From Jaapia argillacea MUCL 33604 (lineage: Eukaryota > Basidiomycota > Agaricomycetes > Jaapiales > Jaapiaceae), in assembly GCA_000697665.1 (NCBI GenBank), contig KL197722.1, positions 469,012-533,011 of the forward strand: a stretch of 64,000 nucleotides of DNA, written 5' to 3'. Positions 10,647 through 22,713 of the stretch are shown piece after piece (position 1 is the first letter of the stretch; each line of letters opens with the position of its first letter). The notes beneath the pieces are model-generated. The model saw only the letters and a list, made by a program, of their open reading frames with translations. It did not search any database and was not told where the DNA came from. Both the position numbers and the translations under genes were made by a program.

Positions 10647-13600
10647 TCAGTTTCCAGAAACAAAATACGGAACATGGGCAACTTGAACCGACGATCCAGA
10701 CGAACTCCCGCGATTCGCGAACCCCTCAACTTGCCTTGCGAGGTCAGCCACGACCCTCAACAGACCACGGACTTCTGCCCCAAGAGCATCCAGCTTCTGC
10801 AGGATCTGTTCGTGAGCAATCGTCTCGTGTAATAGGATCCCTGACTCTCTTGGAGGGCAGGACATGAGGACGTGGTCCCAACGGTGACCTGCTGCGGTCC
10901 ACGGCCAGCCTTCCGTCCGACTAGGATCACGTCCCATTTCATCCTCTTCCACCATCCACCTGCCACCGTCCTCACTTGCCTGATCACAATCTTCGCAGAC
11001 GAACGTATCATCTTAGAAAAATCAGGATCAATCTAAAGCCCGGATGATAGCGAAAAAACAGAACGCCGAACCTTTACAAGTAACGCACACCCAAAATCCA
11101 ACTTGTTCGCGCTGGAGACAATGTTGATGACAGCAATTTCGTTTGGGTGTCTGAGGGTCGATTATCCTCCTCCATGTTTTCGCTGCTTTGCCCAATATTG
11201 CATGCCTCCTCCGAGGTCGAAGGACATGTCTCATCTTCAACAGACGATGAGATAGATCGTGGCCAACCAAGGCTCCGTAAGATGTCTCTTCGAGTATAGT
11301 GAGGTAGCAGTCGTGGCAAAAATCGACCGAGCCATATAGAACAGGAACTTGGCAGTCCAAACATGTGTATCTCGTACCGACGATGATCTTGCGACACTTA
11401 TCGCAGACATATCTGTTGGGTTCATTAAGATGACTGCAGGTTCGGATTTGGGGAGCAAAAGATAGAGTCTCTCACCTGTGGATGACCTGTCTGCGGAGCA
11501 TGAACTCGACAAGTCTCTTCTGACCCTGAGGGAGCTTCTCCTTCAACTCTTTCAACGTATTCTCCTCTGTGACGGTCAGGAAACGAACGCCTAATCGAGC
11601 TGCCCATCCATCTTCTTGATCCTTATGTCGGCCACCGAGAGCAACAATTTCACGAATCTCCGCGCCGAATTTATTGAATAAAGTCAACGAGATGCCATCC
11701 GAATCTGAAAGGTTCTCGTCGTTATTGAGGGATGACGATAGGCTGTCATCGACAGCGAGGGAATTGATTTCCGGAGGACTATCCCTTGTTTGGGCGTGGG
11801 CTCCAGTCGCGGGTACGAGGCAAGCGGTGAGTGTGGAAACGACTGATTCACCCTTCGTGAGGTCCTCAATTTCCCAAGACATAAGCGAGCGAAGGTTGTG
11901 ATAATAGTCTCGCGATCGTAACTCCCAAGCGCTGGCATCGTCAATATATTGGAACTAGGTTGGATCAACAAATTATTTGCTCTGAGGCTACTCGAGGGAT
12001 GGGATAATTACTCACCATTCCGAATGCAAACGTAGATAGATGCTTATCAACCCGCCGAAGTGAAGGGTTCCCTAACGTCGAGGGATGGCATCACCAATCT
12101 CAGTTCAGAGGGAGTATGGTCTGACGTACCTCTCAAACATGAGACACGGGCCTTGACAGCATCGATAATCTGGAACAGTGAGATTGCAATCGGCCTCAGT
12201 TCCGAACAGTCGGTCGTTTCGGTGGATGCTCTCTGTACGATCGGGATGAGGCGTTGCAACACCAGATAAAGAATAACCATGAGATTCTGGAAAGGCAGGT
12301 GATTTGAGTCAGCAATAGGACGACAATTTCTTCAGCTTGAATGGGCTTACAGCTTCCAATCGACCCGGGCCAATTATCCAAGCAAGAGTGGTCGAGGAAT
12401 CGATGAATGTAAACTTTTCGAGCCGACCCTTCATCTTTTTCATTTGTTGATCAAGGAACTCTTGGAAATAATTGGATACGGGAGTCATGTCTATCTCGTC
12501 TGGCGTCGGACTTGATAATATCCCAGCCAATATTCGGTCGGTATACCAGACAGTGGGACTGAGATAACGGTCAATCAATGCTCGGTTGATTGACGCTACC
12601 TGATTTTCAATCGCAAAGTCTAGCATGGTCAAAATATGGGCGATTTGTCGAGCGTAATGATATACCGCCATGCGGGAGCCTGAGGAGAAAACTGTGAGGT
12701 GGAATCCTGGCGTGAATTACTCCAATGTCAAACGCACCGAACCCCCAAAACGCGAGCCATCGCGCGAGGCTTCGGGTATGTGGCGTACTTTCATTAGAAC
12801 TGGATGTAAGGCAAGTGAGAGTGACCACTCACGTCCAATCGGAAGGCATTGATTCAGTGAACGCATTCACCTCGGCCACACTGATGTAGCCGGAGGCATC
12901 TTCGTCCAATGCTTCGATCAAGGGTTGGACCCAAACTCCGCCAAGGTATTGAAACTGGGCTCCGACCATCTGAAAAACTCCTTTATCTTCACTGTCTTCT
13001 ATTAAATTGCAGTATCTGCGGATCGCCTCGACACAGCGGACTGATTCAGTGCTGCCAATCCAACCCTAGATCATGGGAAGGAGGATAATGAATGAGTTCG
13101 CGCATCGGATGGTCGGCTGAATCAATGCTCACTTGAGCCTTCCAGATGGACTGAAGTTCCTGGATACGAAACGGAAACGGAATAGTCAGTACCCTGCTAC
13201 ACGAATAGAATTGAAGTAGCTTACTTCGTTTCTGATGGGCTCATAGGGACCTTTTTCGATGGCGTGTATTATCTCGAGCTTTATATTCTCCATAGCCCTT
13301 CTGAGGTCCAACTTCAAGTCGCCAGACATAGCTTTGAATTTCTCGTCGAAGGCTGCCTGATGCTGCTCGATGATGTCACCGACTTCGGACGCGGCATGGT
13401 CCCGAAAGAGTCGTATTAAGACAGCTTGATTAAGCATAGTGCTCCCGTCGCCTGAAGAAGAGATCGAGTTGTCCTCGATGAAATACTTCAATGCCTCGTC
13501 GTCCAACTTGTTGACGTTTCCAGTCGGAGGTCCTTTCTCGAGGTAGCTGGAAAACTTGATTTCTTTCTCCTTTCGGAGGTCACTGAACATTTTCTCCGTG

Positions 13601-14525
13601 ACATCGGTCAGGTGTCGCATCTGGGCTAGCGCAACCTTCAAATTCGAGTTGCACTGATGCAAGGCCACCTGGGTGTTGACGTCGAGGATCCTTGAAAGCT
13701 CGCCTTGGAGGTCTCTGAAGCCCTTGGCGAACTTCCTGAATTGCCCCGCCCAATGAGGACTCCGGGCCCATCTAGCTATACAAACCATTAGGTCAATGAA
13801 ACGGAAAGGGCAAAAAGTTGAAACTCACCGAGAAGCATGGTGTGATAATAGCTATCGTGAACATTTGTCCATTTTCTCACTTCTTTGTCCATACTATCGC
13901 AAAAACCCTTGAGGCGACAATAAAGTCCATCATAAGCATCTTGCTTTTGACTCAGGTCCTCCAACTGGCGCAATCTAACCGAGCTATGCATCAACGTGCG
14001 AAGTCGGTACGTCTGTCACTCTAAACTCACACAATGAGACTCTCGGCCAATCCCGCCATCTGAAGCTGCACTGCGAGGACTCTCTCATCATTTTGCCGAC
14101 GTTCGACTTCCAACTTGATAGCGAAGCCGACTGCAACAGCAACAACTGAGATATTTGTTAGTACATGTAAGAGAGCGCGAAAAATACAGCATTACGGACC
14201 ACTACAAAAGGGTGGATCTTGCTAAGTGCATCGAGAATGGCGACAAGTTCCTTGCAACCATTGATGAACTTTGTCTGGCTGTCGAACTCCTGCAATGCGG
14301 TGACAAGGTCTTTGGCATCAGAAATGCATGGGCTAGTATATGCTTTAACTGGTTCACAACGTGTTGTCATTTCACCGAGTGCCCAATCATACATAATATC
14401 GACGTACCAAGCAGGTCAACGGTTTCAGCGTCGCTTGTTTGACTGGAACCATTAGTCGCAGGAGGGGTTGTGACCTGTGGCCACAAATTCGCGTCATTCG
14501 TGTCAGGGTTATGCCCCTGAGACAT
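10647..14525 (-). CDS. EF-hand and ZZ-type zinc-finger protein of the mushroom-expanded family
   Basis: A minus-strand gene of about a dozen exons. The probable start is ATG at 14525 (MSQGHNPDTND); an in-frame ATG also lies at 14579. Exon 1 joins a second exon at VKAYTSPCISDAKDLVTAL by a phase-1 intron. An N-terminal hydrophobic/helical part (ILDALSKIHPFVV) is followed by long helical regions (13186-13994). The EF-hand loop at 12871-12906 reads DEDASGYISVAE, a canonical 12-residue loop with Asp, Asp, Ser and Glu in the ligand positions. Near the C-terminus there are two cysteine-rich units, about 11280-11400 (RYTCLDCQ, DFCHDC) and 10990-11110 (FWVCVTC, FVCEDCD, RWDH), spaced like ZZ fingers. 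A C-terminal coiled coil follows (EQILQKLDALGAEV). I know this arrangement from uncharacterised Agaricomycete proteins. A calcium-responsive scaffold is an inference only. Exact exon ends are not all resolved. Confidence 0.7.
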
Positions 14526-15156
14526 CCGCGCTGAATTTAAGACGAGGTGGGGTTCAATGGGTAAGAGATGAACTCGCAACGAGTGGGGAAATACAGTCAG
14601 CCTTGGGCTGACTGGACGCTGTTAAATAACATCCGCCGTGATGGCGGTCTTCCACCGCAGACAAACTCAACCCAGGTCAAATAGCCATTGAGAGCTTGGG
14701 CGGCATTCTAGGACACACAGCCAGACGCGGTTTGAGGGATGTTAGACAGAGTCTCGAGGATATGTGAGACGTATAACATGAGGCTTGAGCTCCCAAGTCG
14801 CTGGGCATCGTCACTGTTTTGAATTCAGCAGGGGTCGCGAACACAGGATGCCCAGTCATGTCCCTCTGCTGGGACCTGCAGCCCCTCGTCGACCCTTCCA
14901 CTGAGTTCTTAGATGAAGTCCCGAACCTCTCTTGATTGACATTCTTTCAGATATCTCGCATCGCGGACAATTCATTCGATGAGGCCTGGTTCTAGTCCAT
15001 AGGTTCGACTGAGATGAAGAGTGGGCAAGGCGGTCGTGGAGGTTGAGTGGTGCTCTGTTCGGTGCTGAGTTGATCCGTTAAAGTTCCACGTGGCTCAACT
15101 TTTATAAGCCGGAAGCAAAGGAAAATCAGCAATCATCCATCCCCCCACCGACCTAG
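14526..15156. other. Divergent promoter region between the EF-hand/ZZ gene and KRI1
   Basis: Apart from the hairpins at 14596-14640 and a TATAAG at 15103-15108 (54 nt upstream of the KRI1 ATG), I see nothing gene-like here. Both flanking genes read outward from it. Confidence 0.5.
14596..14617. repeat. Perfect short inverted repeat (hairpin), followed by a second weaker one
   Basis: CAGTCAGCC and GGCTGACTG are exact reverse complements separated by three bases. A second GC-rich pair (CCGCC/GGCGG, spacer GTGAT) lies about 17 nt downstream. Both are in the intergenic space upstream of the EF-hand/ZZ gene and could be an operator, a foldback remnant or chance. Confidence 0.5.
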
Positions 15157-18043
15157 ATGCTTTCTGACTCGAGCTCACCGGATTCCGAGTCGGATAATGA
15201 CCAAGTCCAACTCACCATCAACGAGCACTTCGCAAAAGCTTATTCTTACCGGAAAGAACGAGAGGAGTTGCAGAAACGTGAGCACAACCACTCTCTTCGC
15301 CCGTACTCAACTCTTGATCTCTAATCCAAACCACACTTGACGTCCAATAGTGAAAGACAAGTACGGCTCTGACCCTGATACATCTGACCCATCGTCCGAA
15401 GAGGACTCAGAGGACCTAGAATCGGAGGATGAAGATGGCGAAGAATTGACTCCTGCAGTGGACGCTGCTATCCTCCGAACATTGGCTCGCATACGGCAAA
15501 AGGACCCTGCGATATATGAGAAAGATAAGGTTGTATTCGAGGGTAAGTCATACCACCCACCGAATTTTCCACAGGTGAATTAAGGTCAAAATTCTCGGTT
15601 GAGCTAGAGGAGAGACAGAAGACGGAGGGGAAAGCCGTTTCTACGAAACGAGAGAACAAGGAGAAGGATAAAGTTCGTCACCCCTTTCTTTTCCAATTCT
15701 CACTTTGTCGTTAACCAACTTCGATTCTTCCAATCATTCTCGTTCTGCAGTCAAAACCGTTGACGATCCGCCAACAAGCCCTATCCTCCCTCCTCACCCG
15801 AGAATCCATTTCTCGCTCACCTTCTCCAGCTCCTATAACCCACACCCAAGAACAAAAAGCTCTCCGGGACGAGACGATCGCAGCATTTCACCAACCTCTC
15901 CAAACCACCTCTGACTCCGATTCTGAAGAAGACGATTCTGGTGGCTTACTCATCCCGCGAGCCAAGACCCAAGATGAGTTGAAGAGGGAGGAAGAAGAGT
16001 ATAGAGAGTTTTTGGAGAGGGAGATTAGGGATGTTGTTGGGGATGGTGGGGTGAGAGAGTTGGTTTGGGTGGAGGAGGGTGATATTAGGGATGAGACGAG
16101 GGATGATGAGAAGGGGAAGATGAAGATGAAGAAAGAGGGGAAGGCGAAAGGGAAGGAAAAGAGATCTGAGAAGAGTAAGGAGGAGAAAGCGAAGGAGGAT
16201 CAGGAGTTTTTGATGAGGTGCGTGTTCCGTTCTTGTTCTTTCACGCTCGCTGATCGTTTCGACTTCTTTCTTGTCTCTCTCATCCTTATGACGTTTCCCG
16301 TCTTGTCTGTCGTACAGCTACATCCTGAACCGAGGCTGGATAGACCGCTCAGCTAAACGAGTCCCTACTTATCAAGAGATCACCCACTCCTCAAAATCTT
16401 CTACAAAAAATGCAAAGGGCAAAGGGAAAGCAAAGGCCGAAGAAGAGGAGGAGGAGAACGGGACGTCTGGGCATTCCAGCAGCGATGAGGAAGCACCTGC
16501 GAAGAAGGGAGTCGATGCCGATGACGGAGAAGGAGATGCGGAAGAAGAAGACGATGAATTTGAGGAGGTTGCGGAGAGGTTTGAGAGTTCTTATAATTTC
16601 CGATTTGAGGAACCGTATGTATTTCCTCATCGCCTTCGCTCACACAGTTATGGTCCCACCGATCGAGACTGATGACCGCAATAGAAACGCAGGGCAAATC
16701 CAGACTTTCCCTCGTACACTCCCTTCCATTGTCCGTCGACCCGATACCACGCGTACCGAAGCTCGTCAGCGGAGGAAGGAGAGGAAGGAGGAGGAGAAGA
16801 TGAAGAAGCGGGAGGAGGTTGCTCGGTTGAAGGCGCTCAAGGTACATTTATTCCTTGATACTCTCGTGCGATTACTCGCTAGGAGAGGTTTTGTGTTGGG
16901 GCATATGCGTTGTGGATGCGTTATTTGATCGGTTACTGATTTTGAGGTGTTTCCAGCTGAAAGAATTGAGGAAGAAATTGGAGGAAGTTGGGAGGGAGGG
17001 TGGGGTTGGTGATAGTGCTGGTTCGTCTACCTCCCTTCACTACTTTCTTTTTTTTAACAGCGTTTTTCTTAGCTTTGCATGAGTTGGATCTCGATGGAGA
17101 ATGGGATCCGGAGAAACACGACCAACAAATGGCTACGCTATATCAAGACGATTATTTTGATCCTGAAGATGTCATGGGCGAGGGAGAGGAGTATCCCATC
17201 GAGGAAGATATCGGAGAGAAGCCGACGTGGAACGATGATATTGATGTTACGGATCTCGTTGGTGAATTATCAGGTGATGAAGATCAAGCTGGGTCGAGCA
17301 AGTCGAAGAAGAAGAAGAAAAAGAAGAAGGGGAAGGATCAGGAGGGGGTCGAGGGGGTGGATATGGATGTCATGGATGCTGATGTTGATATGGGTGATCT
17401 GGAAGAGGAGTGGGATGGGACGGAAGAGATGCGAAAGAAGAAGTTGGAGGAGTATATGGAGAGTTTGTATGAGCTTGACTTCAATGACATGGTTTGTGTC
17501 TTTCTCCCCTTCAATCTGACGATTATCCTCTAATGTTGTTTTGTGTAGGTTGGTGATCTCCCCACTCGCTTCAAGTACACCTCGGTCCCATCCAACGCGT
17601 ACGCTCTCACGCCCGCGGAGATTTTGATGGCGACGGACCAAGAACTCAATCAATACGTAGGGATCAAGCAATATGCACCGTACAAGAAGGGAGTCAAATG
17701 GGATACGAGGAGGAACGAGAGGTTGAAGGAGCTGAAGGGGAAGTTGAGTGAACGCGCGCCTCCTCCTGGGATCACCCTACATACGAAGGGAGGAGTAACG
17801 GAAGGAGGGGAGCAGGGGAAGAAGAGGAAGGGAAAGAAGGAGCGGATGAGGTTGAAGGGTTTGGGTGGGGATGGGGATGAAGGAGGTAAAGGTGGGAAGT
17901 TGGAGGATCAGGATGGTGCGGGGTCAAAACGGAAGGCGATGGGTAGCAGGGCGGATGTGGAAGAAGAGGGGAAAGGGACTATGGAGGGTGAGCCGGTCAA
18001 GAAGAAAAGGAGACGGCACAAAAAAGCTGGTATAGAAAGCTGA
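15157..18043 (+). CDS. KRI1: KRI1, nucleolar 40S ribosome biogenesis factor
   Basis: The start MLSDSSSPDSESDND leads into the Kri1 hallmark NEHFAKAYSYRKEREELQK, which is completed across a phase-1 intron (15278-15350) to give LKDKYGSD. An acidic stretch and LTPAVDAAILRTLARI with YEKDKVVFE match the conserved N-terminal part of the KRR1-interacting protein. Long acidic and basic runs follow, then the conserved C-terminal Kri1 domain LDFNDMVGDLPTRFKYTSV and EILMATDQELNQYVGIKQYA, and a Lys-rich tail. Kri1 works with Krr1 in early 40S subunit and pre-rRNA processing in the nucleolus. Seven or so short introns interrupt the gene; the donor in the LDFNDM motif lies at about 17490. Everything conserved appears present, so I read it as intact. 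An upstream TATAAG at 15103 fits the chosen ATG. Confidence 0.92.
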
Positions 18044-18491
18044 TGATGTTATGATTTTGTTGTCTTTTGGTCGCGAGCATCGTCATGGTTGGCATTACGC
18101 CACTGTCCCTTTGGAAGCCGTCCAGTTGCCTCGCAAGCATAATATTGATCGTATCGCATCGTACCCAGCTGCAGAGTGAGATGCCTCCTCATCGAGTTCT
18201 CAGTAGGGTGCATTATGATTCAGACACGTGGTACGAACTCGCCAATCAAACTTCCCGCCGAACCTGCGGCTGTCGAACGTCGTTTTCCATTTTTTTCCCA
18301 TCCAAACAATTGCAATTGGCTTTCTCTCTTGCCTCCGTCCTGTATCGAATCAAAAGCCTCAGAAGTCACTGATCTTTGATATTCGATACACCTTCACGAC
18401 TTTTCCCCAGTTTGGCCCGGCGGTGAGCACCCAAATAGCGCAAGCCGACTCGCATCCGTCCAGGAGTACACTGCATTCACATACTTGTGCG
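18044..18491. other. Intergenic between KRI1 and F-box copy A1
   Basis: The A1 frame is open leftward from 18492 to 18228, but this extension has no resemblance to the paralogues. I therefore place the start at the ATG at 18492 and treat the stretch as promoter/5' UTR. Confidence 0.4.
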
Positions 18492-20192
18492 ATGCTGGAT
18501 GGCTACCGACCTCCGTGTCCACTCACACGGCATTCCCTCAACGCAATCTCGCCAATTTCGCTGACAACCCCCGTTTCTACAGAATCTTCTTCCTTAACAC
18601 GCCATTCGAGCCATTTGGAAGCATTAGTCGCCCGCATGTCAGGTGGAGATGACAGCGAGGAGCCTGAGGAGGAGCCGCCAAGCAGACGGAATGAAGTTAA
18701 CACATCTTCACTGTCGCGCTTCATGGAATCGCCAATTTACCGACTACCTCGAGAGATCTTGTCGAACATATTCGTCGAGTGCACCGCCACCTATGGACAT
18801 GTCAATCCTGTGGGGCGTCCCATAACTCTCGTACTATCAGGGGTCGCCCAATACTGGAGACAATTGGCACTATCAAGCCCTCGCCTTTGGTCATCGATAC
18901 TCGTTTGGCCAGACGACTTCCCAAAGGAATGTTCCGCCCAGTACATATTCCTCATCGACTTATTCCTCGAACGATCGGGTACTTTTCCCCTGTCTCTCCT
19001 TGTGAACTTGGAGGAGAGCGAGGTTGAAGGTCTCCCCGAACTCCTGATCCCTGCTATTTCCCGCTGCAGGGATCTGACCATTTTCGTCGATGATGGTGCT
19101 GACAAGAGTTGCGCAGCACATCAAATCTTCTCGTCCATTGAAGCAGGCGCTCCCCTCCTCGAGTGTCTTTCCACCTTCGGTATCTGGATGCCCCTCAACG
19201 TTGACATTGGTCATGGAGCCCCTTCGCTGCGGACGGCCACCGTTTGCTGCTCCCCGTCAGATATTTGCCTTCCTTGGTCGCAACTGACCCACCTACACCT
19301 GGGAAATGGCGATCTTGGGTTATGTTGGCTTCTCCTGAAGGAGTGCATCGATATCCTACATCACTGCCCCCTGCTCACCCACTTGTGGTTCAATTTTGAA
19401 GAGGACGGATATGCGGATGAGATGGCTCCGCCGACCCTGCCAAATCTACAGTTCCTCTATGTTGGGGGAGTTACTGGGGATTCGATACTCCTCGAACACC
19501 TCATTGCTCCACGGCTGCGGGAACTAGTATACTATCCGGCTGACTGTAGCTCTGGGGGAGAGTTTGCGTCTGCTCGGGCGCTACAAACCTTCCTAGCTCA
19601 ATCACGTTGCGTACTGGACAAACTCACCCTTAGCTTCGACAGAGTGGATTCAGAGGACATCATCGGGTGGATTCGTTGTGTTCCTTCCATCACCGAATTA
19701 AGGCTCCTTGACGATAACTCCCGGGGTGGAGTGGAGGGGCCAGCTGTGTATGTTGAGGTTCTACAGTCACTCCTGCTTCCTCATTTGTCCAACGAGGTCG
19801 AGGCCTACCTGCTCCCAAATCTCCAAAGAATCACGGTGTTTGTCTCTCGACCGTCTCTGCCCCTCGTAGACACTCTCGCAGATGTAATTTTATCGAGAGG
19901 CGGACACACTCTGGATGGCCGCCCTCCGCCATCTATGTCCAGTGCTCCCTCTACCACACCGGCCCGACTTCGTTTTGCACATCTCGGCCAGTCTGAGCAC
20001 GACTCCTCCTCGCTTGAGGGTTGGAAGGATCGCCTCAGTAGCCGCTTATCTCACCATTTTACTGAGGGCTTCAACCTTGAAACTAGTCCTTGGAATCTTG
20101 CCGTAAGTTTGTGATCTCCAGTGCTGGACCGGATTTGATGTTGACCGTACTATTCATAGAACCGCATTGATTGGCCTTTCGTTTCGTCGTGA
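18492..20192 (+). CDS. F-box/LRR-like protein, copy A1
   Basis: Exons 18492-20102 and 20160-20192. The second exon gives the terminal NRIDWPFVSS, which is conserved in copy A3 and so supports the splice. The F-box (residues about 75-120) reads SPIYRLPREILSNIFVECT and ends at YWRQLALSSPRLWSSI. The remainder is an LRR-like body of irregular leucine-rich units (LLECLSTFGIW, LTHLHLGNGD, LPNLQFLYVGG, SVTELRLLDD-type). F-box proteins recruit substrates to SCF ubiquitin ligases through Skp1; substrate here unknown. Unlike A2 and A3 it lacks the N-terminal coiled coil before the F-box and instead has a Ser/Thr/Pro-rich leader with an acidic patch (SEEPEEEPP). Copies A2 at 24.3 kb and A3 at 27.7 kb are on the same strand. 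An earlier in-frame ATG at 18228 would add 88 residues. Confidence 0.8.
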
Positions 20193-20681
20193 CTGTGATC
20201 CTCCCATCTGGCCTCCCATATGGATCGCTCCCAGTTGTTACATCGATCACTGAGTACGCAGTTGTTCGATTGTGGGTAGTCGGTACACATCCAATGGAAA
20301 CTCGTGATGAGACTCTGAAACATCAAACGTTCAGGTCTGTAGGGTTGCGAATCGGTTACCTACCTTGACTAGAATCCATCCGCGTATTTCCCACATACAT
20401 CGCTCGTCCGATATCAGGGCTGGCAGCGGACCATGCACGGATGCCACTCCTCTGAGGGGCTCTCTCACCCCCATAATTCGCATTGCCTCTTGTCCGAAAT
20501 GCGTGCCTTCTCGACAATCTCCGTCTCATGTGGGTGATACCTATGCACCTTATAAGACATGAACAATCTCAATCATCAGAATAGTTGAGTCGTAGACGGT
20601 ACAGACGGTGAAGAAGGGTTCCGCAATTATCGCGAGGCATCTGGAGGGTTACAAATCATGTTCTGCCTACTTTCGCTCTCC
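20193..20681. other. Intergenic, no supported gene
   Basis: Short open frames only; this separates the convergent A1 gene and the nuclease-like gene. Confidence 0.5.
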
Positions 20682-21857
20682 TTAACTCTCCTCATCTGAG
20701 AACCCATCGAGCTCCTCGTGGGTGACGAGGCCAGGTTTGGCGCCTGTGAATATCCATCGGTAGTACCTATCCCGAGCACACTCCCAAATTGCCTCAGTGA
20801 TTTGATGGTGGATGTCTTCCCACTTAATCTCTAGCACATCGTCTGGACCAATGCATTCGTGCTTGATGAGCTGACACATATGGATCCGAAGTGGTGGTGC
20901 TGTAGGATTTGGATTGCCATCCTCCAGAAAATACTGCAGAGGATTAGATGTTGGAAAAGGTGGGAACGCTGAGGCTTACCACTCGCTCTCCTTCCTGCTC
21001 AATGCAGTGAACATCTGCCCTCTTCACCTTCACATAGGTTTCCACAAAACCACTCAATCTACCAAACCATATGCGACCATCACACACGATGGGTCCAAAG
21101 GGCGACATGTTCTCTGCTTTCGTGACGAAGGATCGGTTCAAAGCTACCCTGTCAGCATTTTCAAGTTCCGACACAGGAGGGTTGAAAGAGAACCCAGTCT
21201 CTTCCACCAACTTGAGCAGAACAGCGACACGAGTCGTGGAGCCCCTCATCCAGTGGTCAATGGCCTTTTTGACGTCGGGGTATTCCCTGGACAAAGCAAC
21301 CTCGAGTACGAATACAGGGACCAAGCTTCTAGTGGGATGGTTCCATCGAAGGAGAAGATCCGGAGTTCGTCGATCGCGCCTCTGCTCACCCCGAAAGCCA
21401 AAGTAGGTGAGATTGGAATTAACTCGGGCGTGCCCATGGAAGGATTCAGGCTTTGACTTGAAGATATCCCGCAATAGCCCGAATGTATGGTGGGGAATGA
21501 CTTGGCGTAGCCATGAACGCCGCTGTACGCATAGGAGCTCAGCTTTTGCATCGTAACAGTAGCTGTGTTTACATTGAGCGAGGATGAAACCTGAGCCTGT
21601 GCAGATGAGGCATACCGAACTTTTTCCTCTAGATGAGGCTCAATTACTCGCAGTGTCTCCTCATCAACCACGAGATTAAGTACCCCATCATCGACGGTCA
21701 TACTGAAAAAGTTGATGATCTGGGCAAGAATCGTTTGACATCGAAGCGGAAGGACCCCGCTAGGAGGTCGTTCGATATCATGGACTGAGGAATCAGAGTT
21801 CATTGCATCGCTGGATTGTGCAATGCTCTGAGGGAAGTCGGGGGGCTGCAAAGACAT
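20682..21857 (-). CDS. PD-(D/E)XK nuclease-like fold protein (putative)
   Basis: The start is MSLQPPDFPQSIAQ at 21857. A later segment in another frame carries TPDLLLRWN followed about 15 residues on by VFVLEVALSREYPDVKKA and then STTRVAVLLKLVEE. This spacing (Asp, then Glu-x-x in a beta strand, then a helix and another strand) resembles the PD-(D/E)XK or Uma2-like restriction-endonuclease fold found in many mushroom proteins. The usual Lys after Glu is Ala here, so catalysis is doubtful. The frame change between the N-terminal part and the core needs an intron near 21460-21530 (gtacag to cttcaag is one option); otherwise the gene carries a frameshift. A clear intron, gtaagc to ctgcag at about 20932-20980, joins GERV to YFLEDGNPNPTAPPLRIHM. 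The tail is GPDDVLEIKWEDIHHQITEAIW. It sits inside the F-box cluster and is oriented against it. Confidence 0.55.
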
Positions 21858-22713
21858 GTCGTGTGCTGTGTGTCACAAACTTGCAAGTTCAAAGTAAGCT
21901 TCAAGTGACCGATTCAGCACCGCCACTAAGTTGACTATTTCATCTCGTTCGCCCAACTACTTCAAGAAACACTCCCGAGTACTGGAGAGCTTCTCATAAC
22001 TAACTTCGTCTAGCGGGGAAGTTAACGTTGTGCAATGAAGCTGGTCGCAGTGACACCCCTTCAAGTTCCCAGATACCAGAGAGCATCGCCTTTTAATACA
22101 TCGACCCGGAGTGCAGCATAGTATGCTACATTATGCACAATATAATCCTTAGAAGTACGGGTCGTGGGTAGGCATGTTCCTGGTTGGTTCCTGGTGTTCC
22201 TCGCCAGGACGTACTTGCGCAGGAAGGGCGATCATCACATGTTCACTCTAAGTTGGCCGAGCCGAAACTGGGATAGCCATACCCGATAGAATTTCAGTGA
22301 ATTGTGTGGTTCCAGCGTGTCGAAGTAAGCATGATGAGGCATGAACGAGAACGAGGTGGAGTCACGTCCAGGGCACACAAACAGCTGAATAGTGTTGGCC
22401 ACAGCGAATTAAAATACAGGTGGAGGTGCGTGGATATCTGGAGCCAGTGGATTAGAGTGGATGAGCGCGAAGAGTGAAGGAGTTGCGGAGGAGTGGCAGT
22501 CGAACCAGTCCCGGCCACGCCGTACCGGTACCACAAGCGTTGATAGGTATCATCCTACATCCATAGGGATTCGCTCCTTCTCAAAACCACTATTCCTCCC
22601 ACCAGAGTTCGTTTTATCAACAGATGAATCTGCCAAAGCCATCGATATTACCCAGTCAGGGCTGACACTTTCTCCTGCACAGAGGAACCGAACGGCGTGA
22701 AACGCGAAGCCTA
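21858..22713. other. Intergenic; contains an orphan copy of the A3 upstream motif
   Basis: No supported gene. At about 21992-22015 the sequence CTTCTCATAACTAACTTCGT is nearly identical to a block that lies about 50-70 nt upstream of the A3 start (27580-27603), with the following CTAG shared as well. I read it as a leftover of the 5' flank of a lost or moved family-A gene. Confidence 0.45.

Noticed and set aside
14930-15010. Possible tRNA gene, from a GGTTCGA-like B box
   Set aside because: No matching A box or cloverleaf stems could be drawn.
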